Shown here in pieces: positions 16,159 to 24,855 of a stretch of 64,000 bases of DNA (its first letter is position 1; every line of letters starts with the position of its first letter). A program made the translations under genes and the position numbers. Source of the DNA: an uncultured Pelagibacteraceae bacterium (GTDB taxonomy: Bacteria; Pseudomonadota; Alphaproteobacteria; Pelagibacterales; Pelagibacteraceae); NCBI GenBank assembly GCA_902576765.1, contig CACGWH010000003.1:20209-84208 (forward strand), read 5' to 3'. Under the pieces are notes generated by a model. It saw only the letters and a list, made by a program, of their open reading frames with translations. It was not told the DNA's origin and did no database searches.

Positions 16159-16199
16159 AATTTTATCAAAAAAGCCTTAATATAAAGATATTGCCTTAT

Positions 16200-16232
16200 T
16201 TGACCAAAATACTTAGCTCATAGTATTATAAT
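16200..16232 (+). promoter_or_regulatory. Possible promoter for the Lys-rich / Met-rich exported pair
   Basis: TTGACC at 16200-16205 is followed after 18 bp by TATTAT (16224-16229), overlapping TATAAT (16227-16232). The ATG at 16238 is so close that the transcript would be almost leaderless. No Shine-Dalgarno is present. Confidence 0.35.
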
Positions 16233-16237
16233 TAATT

Positions 16238-16948
16238 ATGATCTTTGCGGGTGATCATACCAACAAACTAACGGCCGCCAAAAACTTTTTTAGAATAATC
16301 GTTCTTTTGGCGATCTTAATTCTCCCAATAAATTCTGAAGCAAAAGACAAAAAACAAAAAGATTGTCAATATTGTAATAAATATGAACGAATGGAAGATT
16401 GGCCAGTTTCAGAACGACCTAAAGAATTTGTCTATGAAGAAATAGATTATCCAGAGGGTATGTTCAAAAATAAAATTGATAGAAAAACTAGCAAAAATAG
16501 AAAGAGCTATGCTGGAAAAAAAGTTTACGAAAGATTTGTTAAAAAGAAAACAGGCTTAAACAAAAATCAACATTTAATGATAAGAGATATGGCTTATTTT
16601 GAAGCTCTTTATAATGAAACACTTAATGATCCAAGAGCTAAAGTTGAGTCTGTTGAGGGTTTAAAAAAAGGAAGAGAAGCGATGAGAATGAGTTTAAAGA
16701 TTTCTCCAAAAGCCTCATCCTCTGAAGCAATATTAAAATTTTGGGCTACGGGAAAAATGTTAACAAAAGCACATAAATTAAATAAGAAAAAAAAGAAAAA
16801 AAAACAAAAGGAAGCTGTTAATCCAGATATAGCTGAAAGAGCAGCTGTTTTAGCAAATTTAAAAAAACAGATTGCATTAGCTAAGGTCAATGCGCAAAGA
16901 GCTGCCACGATCAAAGCACAAGATAAAATTAAAGAGGTGAAAGAATGA
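16238..16948 (+). CDS. Lys-rich exported protein, partner of the Met-rich protein
   Basis: The 236 residues open with a short charged stretch and a hydrophobic signal (FFRIIVLLAILILPINSEA), then a basic mature region. It starts KDKKQKDCQYCNKYERMEDWP, with a CxxC pair that is not a haem site (no following His). The C-terminal third contains a run of consecutive lysines (LNKKKKKKKQKE) followed by a helical Ala/Arg/Lys segment. I do not recognise the family. Its stop overlaps the start of the next gene (ATGA, 16945-16948), so the two are translationally coupled. The positive charge here and the near-neutral Gly/Ala/Met character of the partner suggest a two-part envelope structure, but that is inference. 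Confidence 0.65.
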   Translation: MIFAGDHTNKLTAAKNFFRIIVLLAILILPINSEAKDKKQKDCQYCNKYERMEDWPVSERPKEFVYEEIDYPEGMFKNKIDRKTSKNRKSYAGKKVYERFVKKKTGLNKNQHLMIRDMAYFEALYNETLNDPRAKVESVEGLKKGREAMRMSLKISPKASSSEAILKFWATGKMLTKAHKLNKKKKKKKQKEAVNPDIAERAAVLANLKKQIALAKVNAQRAATIKAQDKIKEVKE

Positions 16949-19443
16949 TAAGAAAAAATCTTTATCTGAGTTTAATTTTGTCCTTTACTCTTTTTTCACA
17001 TAACCATTTATTGGCTAATGATGTTGCAAATATGTCAGGTATTTCAGAAGCTGCAGGTGAGTCTGCTGCAGCTGCAGCCTCGCAATTATCTAATGATACA
17101 GGAGCGATTACTGCAAACATATCAAATGTAACAGAGGCTTTAAGTGCTGCAACTACAGAAGTTGGTGCTAAACTAGATGTTTCTATTGCACAAGCTAAAG
17201 CAGCAATGGATTTTGCGACTCAAAGTATCGAGGCAGGAAATTTAACAGCAGCTGTTCAAACAATGTCATTAGTTGAAAGTGTTGCTGACATGGCCTTAGG
17301 TTCAGTTCCAAACCCAACAGCACTTGATATGTCTGGAATTTCATTTGATGATTTTTCAGCAGATGAAATGGCAGCATTGTCAAGTATTGCTGGCACTATG
17401 GGAGTTGGAAAAGTAATGGCAGTTCAAAAAATGGCTGGTCAAATGGCAGTTGCAGAACAAGCAGGTTTTGACTCCAAAGGAATGATGGGTCAATTAGATG
17501 CCCAGGGAATTGGAATTGGAACTGCAATGGGAGATTTAGCAAAAGCAGGAATGGTAAGTATGGAAGCAGTTTCTGGCGCAGCAAGTTTTAGTATGGATAA
17601 TTTTTCACCCGAAAATTTTGCTTCAATGAATGTTGCTGAAATGGGAATGTCACCAGCAATGATGGCTGGAGCTTTAGATTCACTGCCAGTAGGTTCTGCT
17701 GCTGCAGCTTTAGAGTCTTTACAAGAAAATCCAGGAGGTTTAGCAGGTAACTTTGGTGCAATGTCTGGAGCGATGACAGGAGCAATAGCTGCTAGCATGT
17801 CTGAAAAAGGAATGGGTGCCGAAATGATGGGAGCCATGGGAGCCTCTATGGGAGTAGAAGGTTTAGCAGAAGCAGCAAATGGAATGACAGGATTAGCAGG
17901 TATGGAAGCAATGGGACAAGCAATGGCTACAATGGGAATGGAAAATGTTGGTGCTGCTTTGTCAACAGCATTTTCTTCACCTGCCACAGGAATTACAGAT
18001 GCAATGTCAGGAACAGTGGGTATGATTAGTTCTGCCATTGCAGGAAAAAGTCCAAAAGCAAAAACAGCAATTCAAGCAGGATCAGCAAAAGGAACTGTTG
18101 CGGCTGGAATGATTGATGCTGCTCCAGAAGCAGTTGAAATGCCAAGTGATATATCTGAAGCTGGTATGATGATGGGTGCAATGGTCATGGCTAAACCTAC
18201 ATTAGCCGCAGGATTACCTGGAGCTATGGCACCTCCAGATACAATGACAGCTGTGGGTTCACTGGCTGGGGCCGGAATTGGATCTGGACCTGCCGCTGCT
18301 TTAGCACCTGGAGTAGATTTTAGTCCAAATGAAATGGGTACAGCTATGGGTGAAATGGTTGGAATAGATGCTGGTGCCATGGGGACTTTAGGTATGGATA
18401 AAATGGCTGCACAGGTTGGAATGACACCAGGAATGGTTGCAAGTATTGGTGCAGCTGGAGTTGCTGGATTAGATGTTACTTCTGTAATGACTGCAAATGT
18501 TGCAGGATTAGGAAGTGTTGGAGTTCAAAGTTTAGCAGCAGCAGCAAAAGCTGGAGAAATGTCTGCATCACAAATGGGTGATATGATGGAAACTGGTTTG
18601 GTTAATCAAGGGACAATGGCTGCAATGGGAAGCACAGGTATGAAAGGTTTTAGTGAGGCAATGGGAATGTCTGGTGGAAATATGGATATGGCCGCAATGA
18701 CTGGTGGTATGACTGGTATGGGAAATTTAGATATGAACGCACAAATGAATCCTGAGATGGCTGCAGCTATGGGCGTAGCTGGACCACAAAATGCAACGAT
18801 AGGTGATGTAATGGGACCAGGTGCTGGACCAGGTGCTGTTGAAGGAGCATTAGGTGGTGTTGGTCAAATGGAAGGTGGAATGAATCTAGGACAAGTCTCA
18901 GCAGCAATGGGTGCAGGAATAGATCCTGGTGCAGCGATGGGATCAGTAGCAGGAGCTGCAATGGCAGCCAATGAAGCTGGAGCAGGTTTAGCAGGAGCTG
19001 CAATGGGAGCTGCAATGTCAGCTCAAGGAGCAGCAGCCCAAGCAATGGGTTCAACTGCCATGGGAGGAGCCATGGGTGTTGGCGGAATGGGTGAAGGAGC
19101 TATGGGTGAAGCCATGGGCGGTGCTATGGGTGAAGCCATGGGCGGTGCTATGGGTGGAGCAATGGCTGGAGCAATGTCAGGTCAAGCTGGAGGTATGGGT
19201 CCAGGCGGTCCGATGGGAGATATGGGCGGCATGGGTGGTCCAGGTGGTCCAGGAGATATGGGCGGCATGGGAGGCCCGGGTGGTCCAGGTGGCTTAGGAG
19301 ATTTAGGAGGTCCGGGAGGACCAGGTGGAGTTGGAGGAATGGGTCCAGGTGGTCCAGGAGATCCAGGCGGTCCAGGCGGTCCAGGTGGCCCAGGTGGCCC
19401 AGGAGGAGATCCAGGCGGTGGTGGCCAGGGTGGTGGTCAATAA
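16945..19443 (+). CDS. Large exported Met/Gly/Ala-rich low-complexity protein with a Gly-Pro tail
   Basis: The 832 residues begin with a signal peptide (LYLSLILSFTLFSHNHLLA). About 600 residues of Ala/Gly/Met-rich, probably helical, imperfect repeats follow. These reuse units such as MGxAMGxM, GMTPGMVASIGAAG and FSPENFASM. Next comes a dense AMGGAMGEAM region (about residues 690-755), and the last ~80 residues are almost pure GGPGGPG/GGM. Locally more than one residue in five is Met. The mature protein has no Cys and almost no aromatic residues. GC content is clearly above the neighbours because of Gly/Ala/Pro codons. No family is recognised. The composition suggests a secreted or envelope matrix/fibre-like polymer; metal binding, oxidant scavenging or sulfur storage are speculative alternatives. 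Confidence 0.75.
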   Translation: MIRKNLYLSLILSFTLFSHNHLLANDVANMSGISEAAGESAAAAASQLSNDTGAITANISNVTEALSAATTEVGAKLDVSIAQAKAAMDFATQSIEAGNLTAAVQTMSLVESVADMALGSVPNPTALDMSGISFDDFSADEMAALSSIAGTMGVGKVMAVQKMAGQMAVAEQAGFDSKGMMGQLDAQGIGIGTAMGDLAKAGMVSMEAVSGAASFSMDNFSPENFASMNVAEMGMSPAMMAGALDSLPVGSAAAALESLQENPGGLAGNFGAMSGAMTGAIAASMSEKGMGAEMMGAMGASMGVEGLAEAANGMTGLAGMEAMGQAMATMGMENVGAALSTAFSSPATGITDAMSGTVGMISSAIAGKSPKAKTAIQAGSAKGTVAAGMIDAAPEAVEMPSDISEAGMMMGAMVMAKPTLAAGLPGAMAPPDTMTAVGSLAGAGIGSGPAAALAPGVDFSPNEMGTAMGEMVGIDAGAMGTLGMDKMAAQVGMTPGMVASIGAAGVAGLDVTSVMTANVAGLGSVGVQSLAAAAKAGEMSASQMGDMMETGLVNQGTMAAMGSTGMKGFSEAMGMSGGNMDMAAMTGGMTGMGNLDMNAQMNPEMAAAMGVAGPQNATIGDVMGPGAGPGAVEGALGGVGQMEGGMNLGQVSAAMGAGIDPGAAMGSVAGAAMAANEAGAGLAGAAMGAAMSAQGAAAQAMGSTAMGGAMGVGGMGEGAMGEAMGGAMGEAMGGAMGGAMAGAMSGQAGGMGPGGPMGDMGGMGGPGGPGDMGGMGGPGGPGGLGDLGGPGGPGGVGGMGPGGPGDPGGPGGPGGPGGPGGDPGGGGQGGGQ
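19099..19146 (+). repeat. Tandem 24-bp repeat, two perfect copies
   Basis: Copies at 19099-19122 and 19123-19146 are identical, and a third partial copy follows to about 19156. It encodes AMGEAMGG twice. The in-frame repeat is a place where the protein could lengthen or shorten by slippage. Confidence 0.9.
19198..19437 (+). repeat. Gly-Pro coding repeat tract
   Basis: This tract is built from imperfect copies of a 9-12-bp unit of the type GGTCCAGGTGGT and encodes the GGPGGPG/GGM tail of the Met-rich protein. It is the most GC-rich stretch in the window and prone to length variation between strains. Confidence 0.85.
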
Positions 19444-19510
19444 TTAAAATAATTTTCTTTTACTTATTTTTAAATACTATAAGGATCCAATTAATTACAA
19501 AATAATTTAA

Positions 19511-20623
19511 ATGATAATTGGTGTTCCAAAAGAAATAAAACCACAAGAAAATCGGATTGGCTTAACTCCTGAAAGTGTAAAAGTTTTAATATCTGAGGGT
19601 CATAAAGTGTTAATTGAAGATAATGGTGGATTTGAAGCAGGTTTTGATAATGATCAATACATTAAAGCTGGAGCAAAAATTGTAAAAAACGCAGGAGATA
19701 TTTTTAATGACTCTGAAATAATAGTGAAAGTTAAGGAACCTCAAAAAAATGAAGTTGATATGATCAAAGAAAATCAAATTGTTTATACTTATCTACATTT
19801 AGCAGCTGCAAAAGAATTGACTGAGGGACTTATCAAATCAAAAAGTATAAATATTGCTTATGAAACTGTAACAGATGATAATGGAAGACTACCGTTATTG
19901 GCACCAATGAGTGCAGTTGCAGGTCGTATGTCGGTTCAAGCTGGCGCACATTGTTTAGAAAAAAACCAAAAAGGAAGAGGAGTATTACTTGGAGGTGCTC
20001 CAGGAGGTGAGCCTGCAAATGTATTAATTCTTGGGGGAGGAGTTGTGGGAGAGAATGCAGCTATAATAGCAACAGGCATGAGAGCTAAAGTTCATATTGT
20101 AGATAAGTCTGAAGCAAGATTAAAACAACTAGAAAAAATTTTTGGAGATAAAATTATACCTGAGCAAAGTGATAAAATTGATTTAAATAAACTAGTAGCT
20201 GAGGCTGATTTGATAGTTGGAGGTGTTTTAATTCCAGGTGCTGAAGCACCAAAATTAGTTACAAAAAATATGCTTAAATTAATGAAAAGAGGCTCCGTAA
20301 TAGTTGATGTTGCAATAGATCAAGGAGGATGTGTCGAAACAAGCAAACCCACTACTCATGGAAATCCAACTTATATAGTTGATGATGTAGTTCATTATTG
20401 TGTTGCGAATATGCCAGGTGGAGTTCCAAGAACTTCAACGTTTGCTTTAAATACAGCAACTCTTCCTTATTTAGTAAAATTAGCTAATAAAGGTTATCAA
20501 AAAGCTCTAGGTGAAGATAAAAATTTTTTAGCAGGATTAAATGTATTTAAAGGCCAAGTTACATATAAAGCTGTTGCAGATGTTTTTGGACATGAATATG
20601 TTGATCCAACTAAGATAATTTGA
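19511..20623 (+). CDS. ald: Alanine dehydrogenase
   Basis: The 370 residues match Ald from end to end: MIIGVPKEIKPQENRIGLTPESV, the pyruvate-binding Arg and Lys (NRIG, VKVKEPQ), YLHLAAAKELT with the catalytic His, the NAD loop VLILGGGVVGENAA, and DVAIDQGGCVETSKPTTH with the catalytic Asp. The enzyme deaminates L-alanine to pyruvate and ammonium with NAD+. With the pyruvate-dependent aminotransferase at 14765 it would regenerate pyruvate and release the amino nitrogen of taurine or beta-alanine, the arrangement known from taurine degraders. It has its own leader of 67 bp after the Met-rich gene. Confidence 0.93.
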   Translation: MIIGVPKEIKPQENRIGLTPESVKVLISEGHKVLIEDNGGFEAGFDNDQYIKAGAKIVKNAGDIFNDSEIIVKVKEPQKNEVDMIKENQIVYTYLHLAAAKELTEGLIKSKSINIAYETVTDDNGRLPLLAPMSAVAGRMSVQAGAHCLEKNQKGRGVLLGGAPGGEPANVLILGGGVVGENAAIIATGMRAKVHIVDKSEARLKQLEKIFGDKIIPEQSDKIDLNKLVAEADLIVGGVLIPGAEAPKLVTKNMLKLMKRGSVIVDVAIDQGGCVETSKPTTHGNPTYIVDDVVHYCVANMPGGVPRTSTFALNTATLPYLVKLANKGYQKALGEDKNFLAGLNVFKGQVTYKAVADVFGHEYVDPTKII

Positions 20624-20657
20624 TTTTTTTTGAAATTATTGTATTTGATTTTATCTA

Positions 20658-21668
20658 ATGATTAAGAATAAAAAAATACTTATAGTTGGTGCTGGTGGTT
20701 TCATTGGTGGTCACTTAGTCAAAAAACTTCTTAATAATGGAAACTCTATAGTTGCCTCAGACATAAAACCTAAAGAATATTGGTTTCAAGATATAGATGA
20801 AGCTGAAAATCACTATGCAATGGATATGAAAGACATAAATAACTGTAAAAAAGTAACCAAAGGTGTTGATTACGTTTTCAACATGGCCTGCAACATGGGA
20901 GGAATGGGATTTATTGAAAATAATAAAGCTGAATGTATGCAATCAGTTTTAATAAACACAAATTTACTTATTGCTTGCAAGGAAGATAAAGTTAAAAAAT
21001 ATTTTTTTTCATCTAGTGCGTGTGCATACAATAAATCAAAACAACAAGATGTTTTTATAGAAGGTTTAAAAGAAGAAGATGCTTATCCTGCAGATCCAGA
21101 GGATGGTTATGGTTGGGAAAAATTATTTAGCGAGAGAATGTGTAGACATTTTATGGAAGATTATGGAATAGAAGTAAGAATTGCAAGGTATCATAACATT
21201 TATGGACCTTATGGTACTTTTGATGGAGGAAGAGAGAAAGCTCCAGCAGCGCTTTGTAGAAAAGTGATTAATGCAAAAAAAAATAATGACAATAAAATTG
21301 AAGTTTGGGGTGATGGAAAACAAACTAGAACTTTTTTATACATAGATGATTGTGTAGAAGGAACATTGAGATTATTTGAGTCAAATTATTCTGAGCCAGT
21401 TAATATTGGAAGTGATGAACAAGTTTCCATAAATCAAATGATTGAAATAATTGAAGGAATTTCAGGAATAAAAAAACTCGAGAGAGACTATCAATTAGAT
21501 AAACCAAAGGGTGTAAGAGGAAGATCGAGTAACAATGATTTAGTAAAAGAAGTTCTAAATTGGAGTTTCAATGTTAAACTGAAAGATGGTTTAACTAAGA
21601 CGTATAATTGGATTTCATCTGAAATGAGTAAAGACGGTGCTAATATAAGTAGATTTACTAAATCTTAG
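20658..21668 (+). CDS. GDP-mannose 3,5-epimerase-like NAD-dependent sugar epimerase
   Basis: This 336-residue extended SDR has the NAD loop GAGGFIGGHL and the complete catalytic set of GDP-D-mannose 3,5-epimerase: Cys122 in SSAC, Tyr151 and Lys155 in YGWEK, and Lys194 in GREKAP. The phrases NMGGMGFIENN, RYHNIYGPYGTFDGGREKAP and PVNIGSDEQVS are nearly those of the plant enzyme that makes GDP-L-galactose and GDP-L-gulose. In this context it most likely supplies an L-sugar for surface glycan. It overlaps the convergent GT26 gene by 4 bp. Confidence 0.82.
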   Translation: MIKNKKILIVGAGGFIGGHLVKKLLNNGNSIVASDIKPKEYWFQDIDEAENHYAMDMKDINNCKKVTKGVDYVFNMACNMGGMGFIENNKAECMQSVLINTNLLIACKEDKVKKYFFSSSACAYNKSKQQDVFIEGLKEEDAYPADPEDGYGWEKLFSERMCRHFMEDYGIEVRIARYHNIYGPYGTFDGGREKAPAALCRKVINAKKNNDNKIEVWGDGKQTRTFLYIDDCVEGTLRLFESNYSEPVNIGSDEQVSINQMIEIIEGISGIKKLERDYQLDKPKGVRGRSSNNDLVKEVLNWSFNVKLKDGLTKTYNWISSEMSKDGANISRFTKS

Positions 21669-22360
21669 AAAAAGAATTTAATTATTTTGAAAGATTTAAG
21701 AATTCTACCAAGATATAATTTTGGGTTCCATATAATTCTTGTTAACCAGCCTAAGTATACTTTATCTATGAATTTATTGATTGGTGCTTGTTCCCCTGTC
21801 ATAAATGCTAAAGCAGCGCCTGTGCACATTATACTTGCATTATATTTTATATTTTTATTTATATAAATTGCTAATGGTTCCTGAGATCCGCCTCCAATAT
21901 TAATTACTATATATTTAGGTTTGTAATTATTGATCAAATTTAAGAGTTTTAGATCAATAAATTTTTTATTATAATTTGGTGCGATATATGTTTTGAAATT
22001 AATTATTTTTTTTGATTTTAAAAATTTTATATTAAGAATATTTGATTTTCTTGATGGATCAATAAAAAGAATTTTTTGTTGATTTTTAAAATTATCTAAA
22101 AAAGTTTTTAAAAACAAAAAACCAGATAATTTTTTAACTTTTTGGAACCTAAAAATTCTCAAAAGAATACAAAAAAACCCACTATCAAGTATTGCTATTT
22201 TCGAGTTTTTTAAAGAGGAGTAGTATTGTTTGTCAGTATCGATATTAGCTAATGCAGATGCAGCTGGAGCTACAAGAACACCCCCTTTATCAAATTCGTA
22301 TTTGATTTGATCATAATGACCGCTATAGAATTTTATTTCTTTAAAAGAAAATTTTTTCAT
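21665..22360 (-). CDS. WecG/TagA/CpsF-type glycosyltransferase (GT26)
   Basis: The 231 residues carry the GT26 layout: GGVLVAPAASALANI near the N-terminus, YIVINIGGGSQEPLA (equivalent to the family's GxPxQE block) and the closing CTGAALAFMTGEQAPINKFIDKVYLGWLTRIIWNP, which matches the G.FD..AG...RAP.....gLEWl.RL..eP motif. Members add a sugar such as ManNAc(A) or glucose to a lipid-linked intermediate at the membrane. The epimerase gene beside it suggests a common glycan pathway. The acceptor and donor are unknown. Confidence 0.75.
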   Translation of the reverse strand: MKKFSFKEIKFYSGHYDQIKYEFDKGGVLVAPAASALANIDTDKQYYSSLKNSKIAILDSGFFCILLRIFRFQKVKKLSGFLFLKTFLDNFKNQQKILFIDPSRKSNILNIKFLKSKKIINFKTYIAPNYNKKFIDLKLLNLINNYKPKYIVINIGGGSQEPLAIYINKNIKYNASIMCTGAALAFMTGEQAPINKFIDKVYLGWLTRIIWNPKLYLGRILKSFKIIKFFF

Positions 22361-22372
22361 TTAATATTTAAC

Positions 22373-22389
22373 GTTTAATAACATTAAAC
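22373..22389. promoter_or_regulatory. Inverted repeat in the GT26 / dehydrogenase divergent region
   Basis: GTTTAAT-AAC-ATTAAAC is a perfect inverted repeat with 7-bp arms. It lies 22 bp before the ATG of the dehydrogenase gene at 22411 and 13 bp before the divergent GT26 start. This is a good operator position for either gene. Confidence 0.45.
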
Positions 22390-22410
22390 ATAGATTTATT
22401 TAAAGAAAAT

Positions 22411-24855
22411 ATGGATAAAAAAATTCCTAACAATACAAAGGTTGTTGTCATTGGTGGTGGGGTTATAGGATGTTCAGTAGCCTATCATTTAGCTAAATTT
22501 GGTTGGAAAGATGTTATTCTTTTAGAAAGGGATCAGCTTACTTCAGGAACTACATGGCATGCAGCAGGACTTGTTAGTCAACTGGGTCCATCAGCAGCAA
22601 TAACAAAAATTAGAAAATATACTTTAGATTTATACAAAGAATTAGAAAAAAAAGTTGACCATTCCGCTGGACTGAGATTAAACGGTGCACTTTCAATCGC
22701 TGAAACTAAGGGAAGATGGCAAGAACTACAAAGACAGGCTACAACAGCACAGCTTTATGATGTTGATGTAAAAATTTTAGATAAAGATCAAATAAATGAA
22801 AATTTTCCTATTGTAAATACAGATAACGTTATAGGTGGAATATTAATGCCAGGAGATGGGGCAGCTGATCCTTCTGGAGTGACTCACATGCTAGCTAAAG
22901 CGGCGAGACAAGAAGGGGCACAAATTTTCGAAAAATCACCTGTTGAAGAAATTATAACAAAAGATGGAAAGATTTCTGGCGTTAAAGTAAATGGTCAAAT
23001 AATTAATTGTGAATACATAGTTTTAGCCTCAGGTATGTGGTCAAGACAAATAGGAGAAAAGGCTGGAGTAAGTATTCCACTTTATCCTGCCGAACATTTT
23101 TATATAATTACTGAACCTATTGAAAATCTTTCAAAAACTTTACCTGTAATACGAGATTTTGACAACAGAACATATATTAAAGAAGATGCAGGTAAAATAT
23201 TAGTTGGTATATTTGAGGGTAATTCTATCCCTGCTTGGAATAAAACAAATAAAGTTCCAGAGGATTTTTCTTTTGGTGAGTTTCAAGAGAATTTTGAACA
23301 TTTTGAGCCTTATTTAAAATCTGCAATTAAAAGATTTCCAGTTTTAGAAACTGCAGGCATTAGAAAATTTTTCTCTGGACCTGAGTCTTTTACACCAGAC
23401 ACTAATACTTTATTAGGTGAAGTTCCTGAAATTAAAAACTTTTTTGTTTGTTGTGGCCTAAATAGTATTGGAATAGGAAGCGGGGGAGGTGTTGGTAAAG
23501 TTACAGCAGAATGGTTAATGACTGGACATATCAATGAAGATATTTTTAGTTACGATATTAAAAGATTTCAAAAGTTTCACTCTGAATTGGGATTTATTAA
23601 AAAAAGAATTACAGAGTCTTTAGGTGATTTATATGGAATGCATTGGCCGTATAAACAACATAAAACTTCAAGGAATGTTAAAACTTTACCATATCATGAT
23701 AATCTTAAAAGTTTTGGAGCATGTTTTGGAGTTTCAGGTGGATATGAGAGACCCATGTGGTTTGCACTAGATGGTGAAAAATCTGAGTACGAATACAGTT
23801 ATAATTATCAAAATTGGTTTCCTTCAGCAGAATATGAAAGTAATAATACTATTAAAAATGTTGGTTTATTTGATTTAACTCCATTCTCTAAATTTGAGAT
23901 AAAATCTGATAAAGCTCACCAAGAATTACAAAGAATTTGCACTGCTAATATCAAAAATGAAATAGGTAAATGTACATATACACACATGTTAAATAGCGAT
24001 GGTGGTATTGAGACTGACTTAACAGTTGTTTGTTTAGATCAAAATCATTTTAGAATAATAAGCTCAGCCGCAACAAGAGAAAGAGACAAATTCCATATTA
24101 ACAAACATCTTTCTCAAGGTTTAGAATTAGAGGATGTAACAGACAATTTTTGTGTATTTGGACTGTTTGGGCCTAAAAGTAGAGATTTAATTAAATCAAT
24201 TTCTAAGGATAATTTTGATAATGATAATTTCAAATTTGCTACTGCTAAATATATAACAATTGAAGGGATTAAAATTTGGGCTCAAAGATTATCTTATGTG
24301 GGCGAGCTAGGTTATGAATTGTATGTAAATTTTGATGATGCGAAAAAGATTTATGAATTACTAATTGAAAAAGGTAAAAATTTTAATCTCTCTAATTGTG
24401 GCGTGCATACAATGGATATCATGCGAATGGAAAGTGGTTTTTTACATTGGGGACATGACATTTCACCAGAAGAAAACCAGTATCAAGCAGGATTATCATT
24501 CACAATAAGCAATAAAAAGAACGTAGATTTTATTGGCAAAAAGGCTTTAGATAAAATCAAGAAGGAAAAAATTAAGAGAAGATTTTCAATGTTTACTCTT
24601 AAAAATAGCAAGCCTGGAGAGCCTTTGTTGCTCCACGATGAACCTATTTATTTAGATGATCAAATTATAGGAAGATCAACATCTGGCAATTATTCATTCA
24701 ATTTTAAGAAAAACTTAACATTTGGTTATATAGACAATGAATTTTCTTATGAGGAGCTTCAAAATAAAACTCTGTTTATTGAAGTAGAGAAAAAGAAATA
24801 CCCAATTGAACTAATTAACAAACCTCTAAAACAAACAGATTTTAAAAATAATTAA
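22411..24855 (+). CDS. Dimethylglycine/sarcosine dehydrogenase-like flavoprotein with GcvT domain
   Basis: The 814 residues are a DAO-type FAD domain (dinucleotide loop VIGGGVIGCSVAYHLA, residues 13-28) followed by a C-terminal aminomethyltransferase (GcvT-like) half from about residue 430. TWHAAGL (His50) is the site where FAD is covalently attached to His in mitochondrial dimethylglycine and sarcosine dehydrogenases. The C-terminal part includes LSYVGELGYELYV and MDIMRMESGFLHWGHDI, typical tetrahydrofolate-binding segments. The enzyme demethylates an N-methyl glycine and passes the C1 unit to tetrahydrofolate. Dimethylglycine versus sarcosine cannot be decided from sequence. It stands alone and overlaps the convergent BASS gene by 4 bp. 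Confidence 0.82.
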   Translation: MDKKIPNNTKVVVIGGGVIGCSVAYHLAKFGWKDVILLERDQLTSGTTWHAAGLVSQLGPSAAITKIRKYTLDLYKELEKKVDHSAGLRLNGALSIAETKGRWQELQRQATTAQLYDVDVKILDKDQINENFPIVNTDNVIGGILMPGDGAADPSGVTHMLAKAARQEGAQIFEKSPVEEIITKDGKISGVKVNGQIINCEYIVLASGMWSRQIGEKAGVSIPLYPAEHFYIITEPIENLSKTLPVIRDFDNRTYIKEDAGKILVGIFEGNSIPAWNKTNKVPEDFSFGEFQENFEHFEPYLKSAIKRFPVLETAGIRKFFSGPESFTPDTNTLLGEVPEIKNFFVCCGLNSIGIGSGGGVGKVTAEWLMTGHINEDIFSYDIKRFQKFHSELGFIKKRITESLGDLYGMHWPYKQHKTSRNVKTLPYHDNLKSFGACFGVSGGYERPMWFALDGEKSEYEYSYNYQNWFPSAEYESNNTIKNVGLFDLTPFSKFEIKSDKAHQELQRICTANIKNEIGKCTYTHMLNSDGGIETDLTVVCLDQNHFRIISSAATRERDKFHINKHLSQGLELEDVTDNFCVFGLFGPKSRDLIKSISKDNFDNDNFKFATAKYITIEGIKIWAQRLSYVGELGYELYVNFDDAKKIYELLIEKGKNFNLSNCGVHTMDIMRMESGFLHWGHDISPEENQYQAGLSFTISNKKNVDFIGKKALDKIKKEKIKRRFSMFTLKNSKPGEPLLLHDEPIYLDDQIIGRSTSGNYSFNFKKNLTFGYIDNEFSYEELQNKTLFIEVEKKKYPIELINKPLKQTDFKNN

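Noticed and set aside
17490..18038. Long open frames antisense to the Met-rich gene
   Set aside because: They arise from the biased Gly/Ala/Met codons of the real gene; they have no ribosome sites and unnatural Pro/Ala or Leu/Gln composition.
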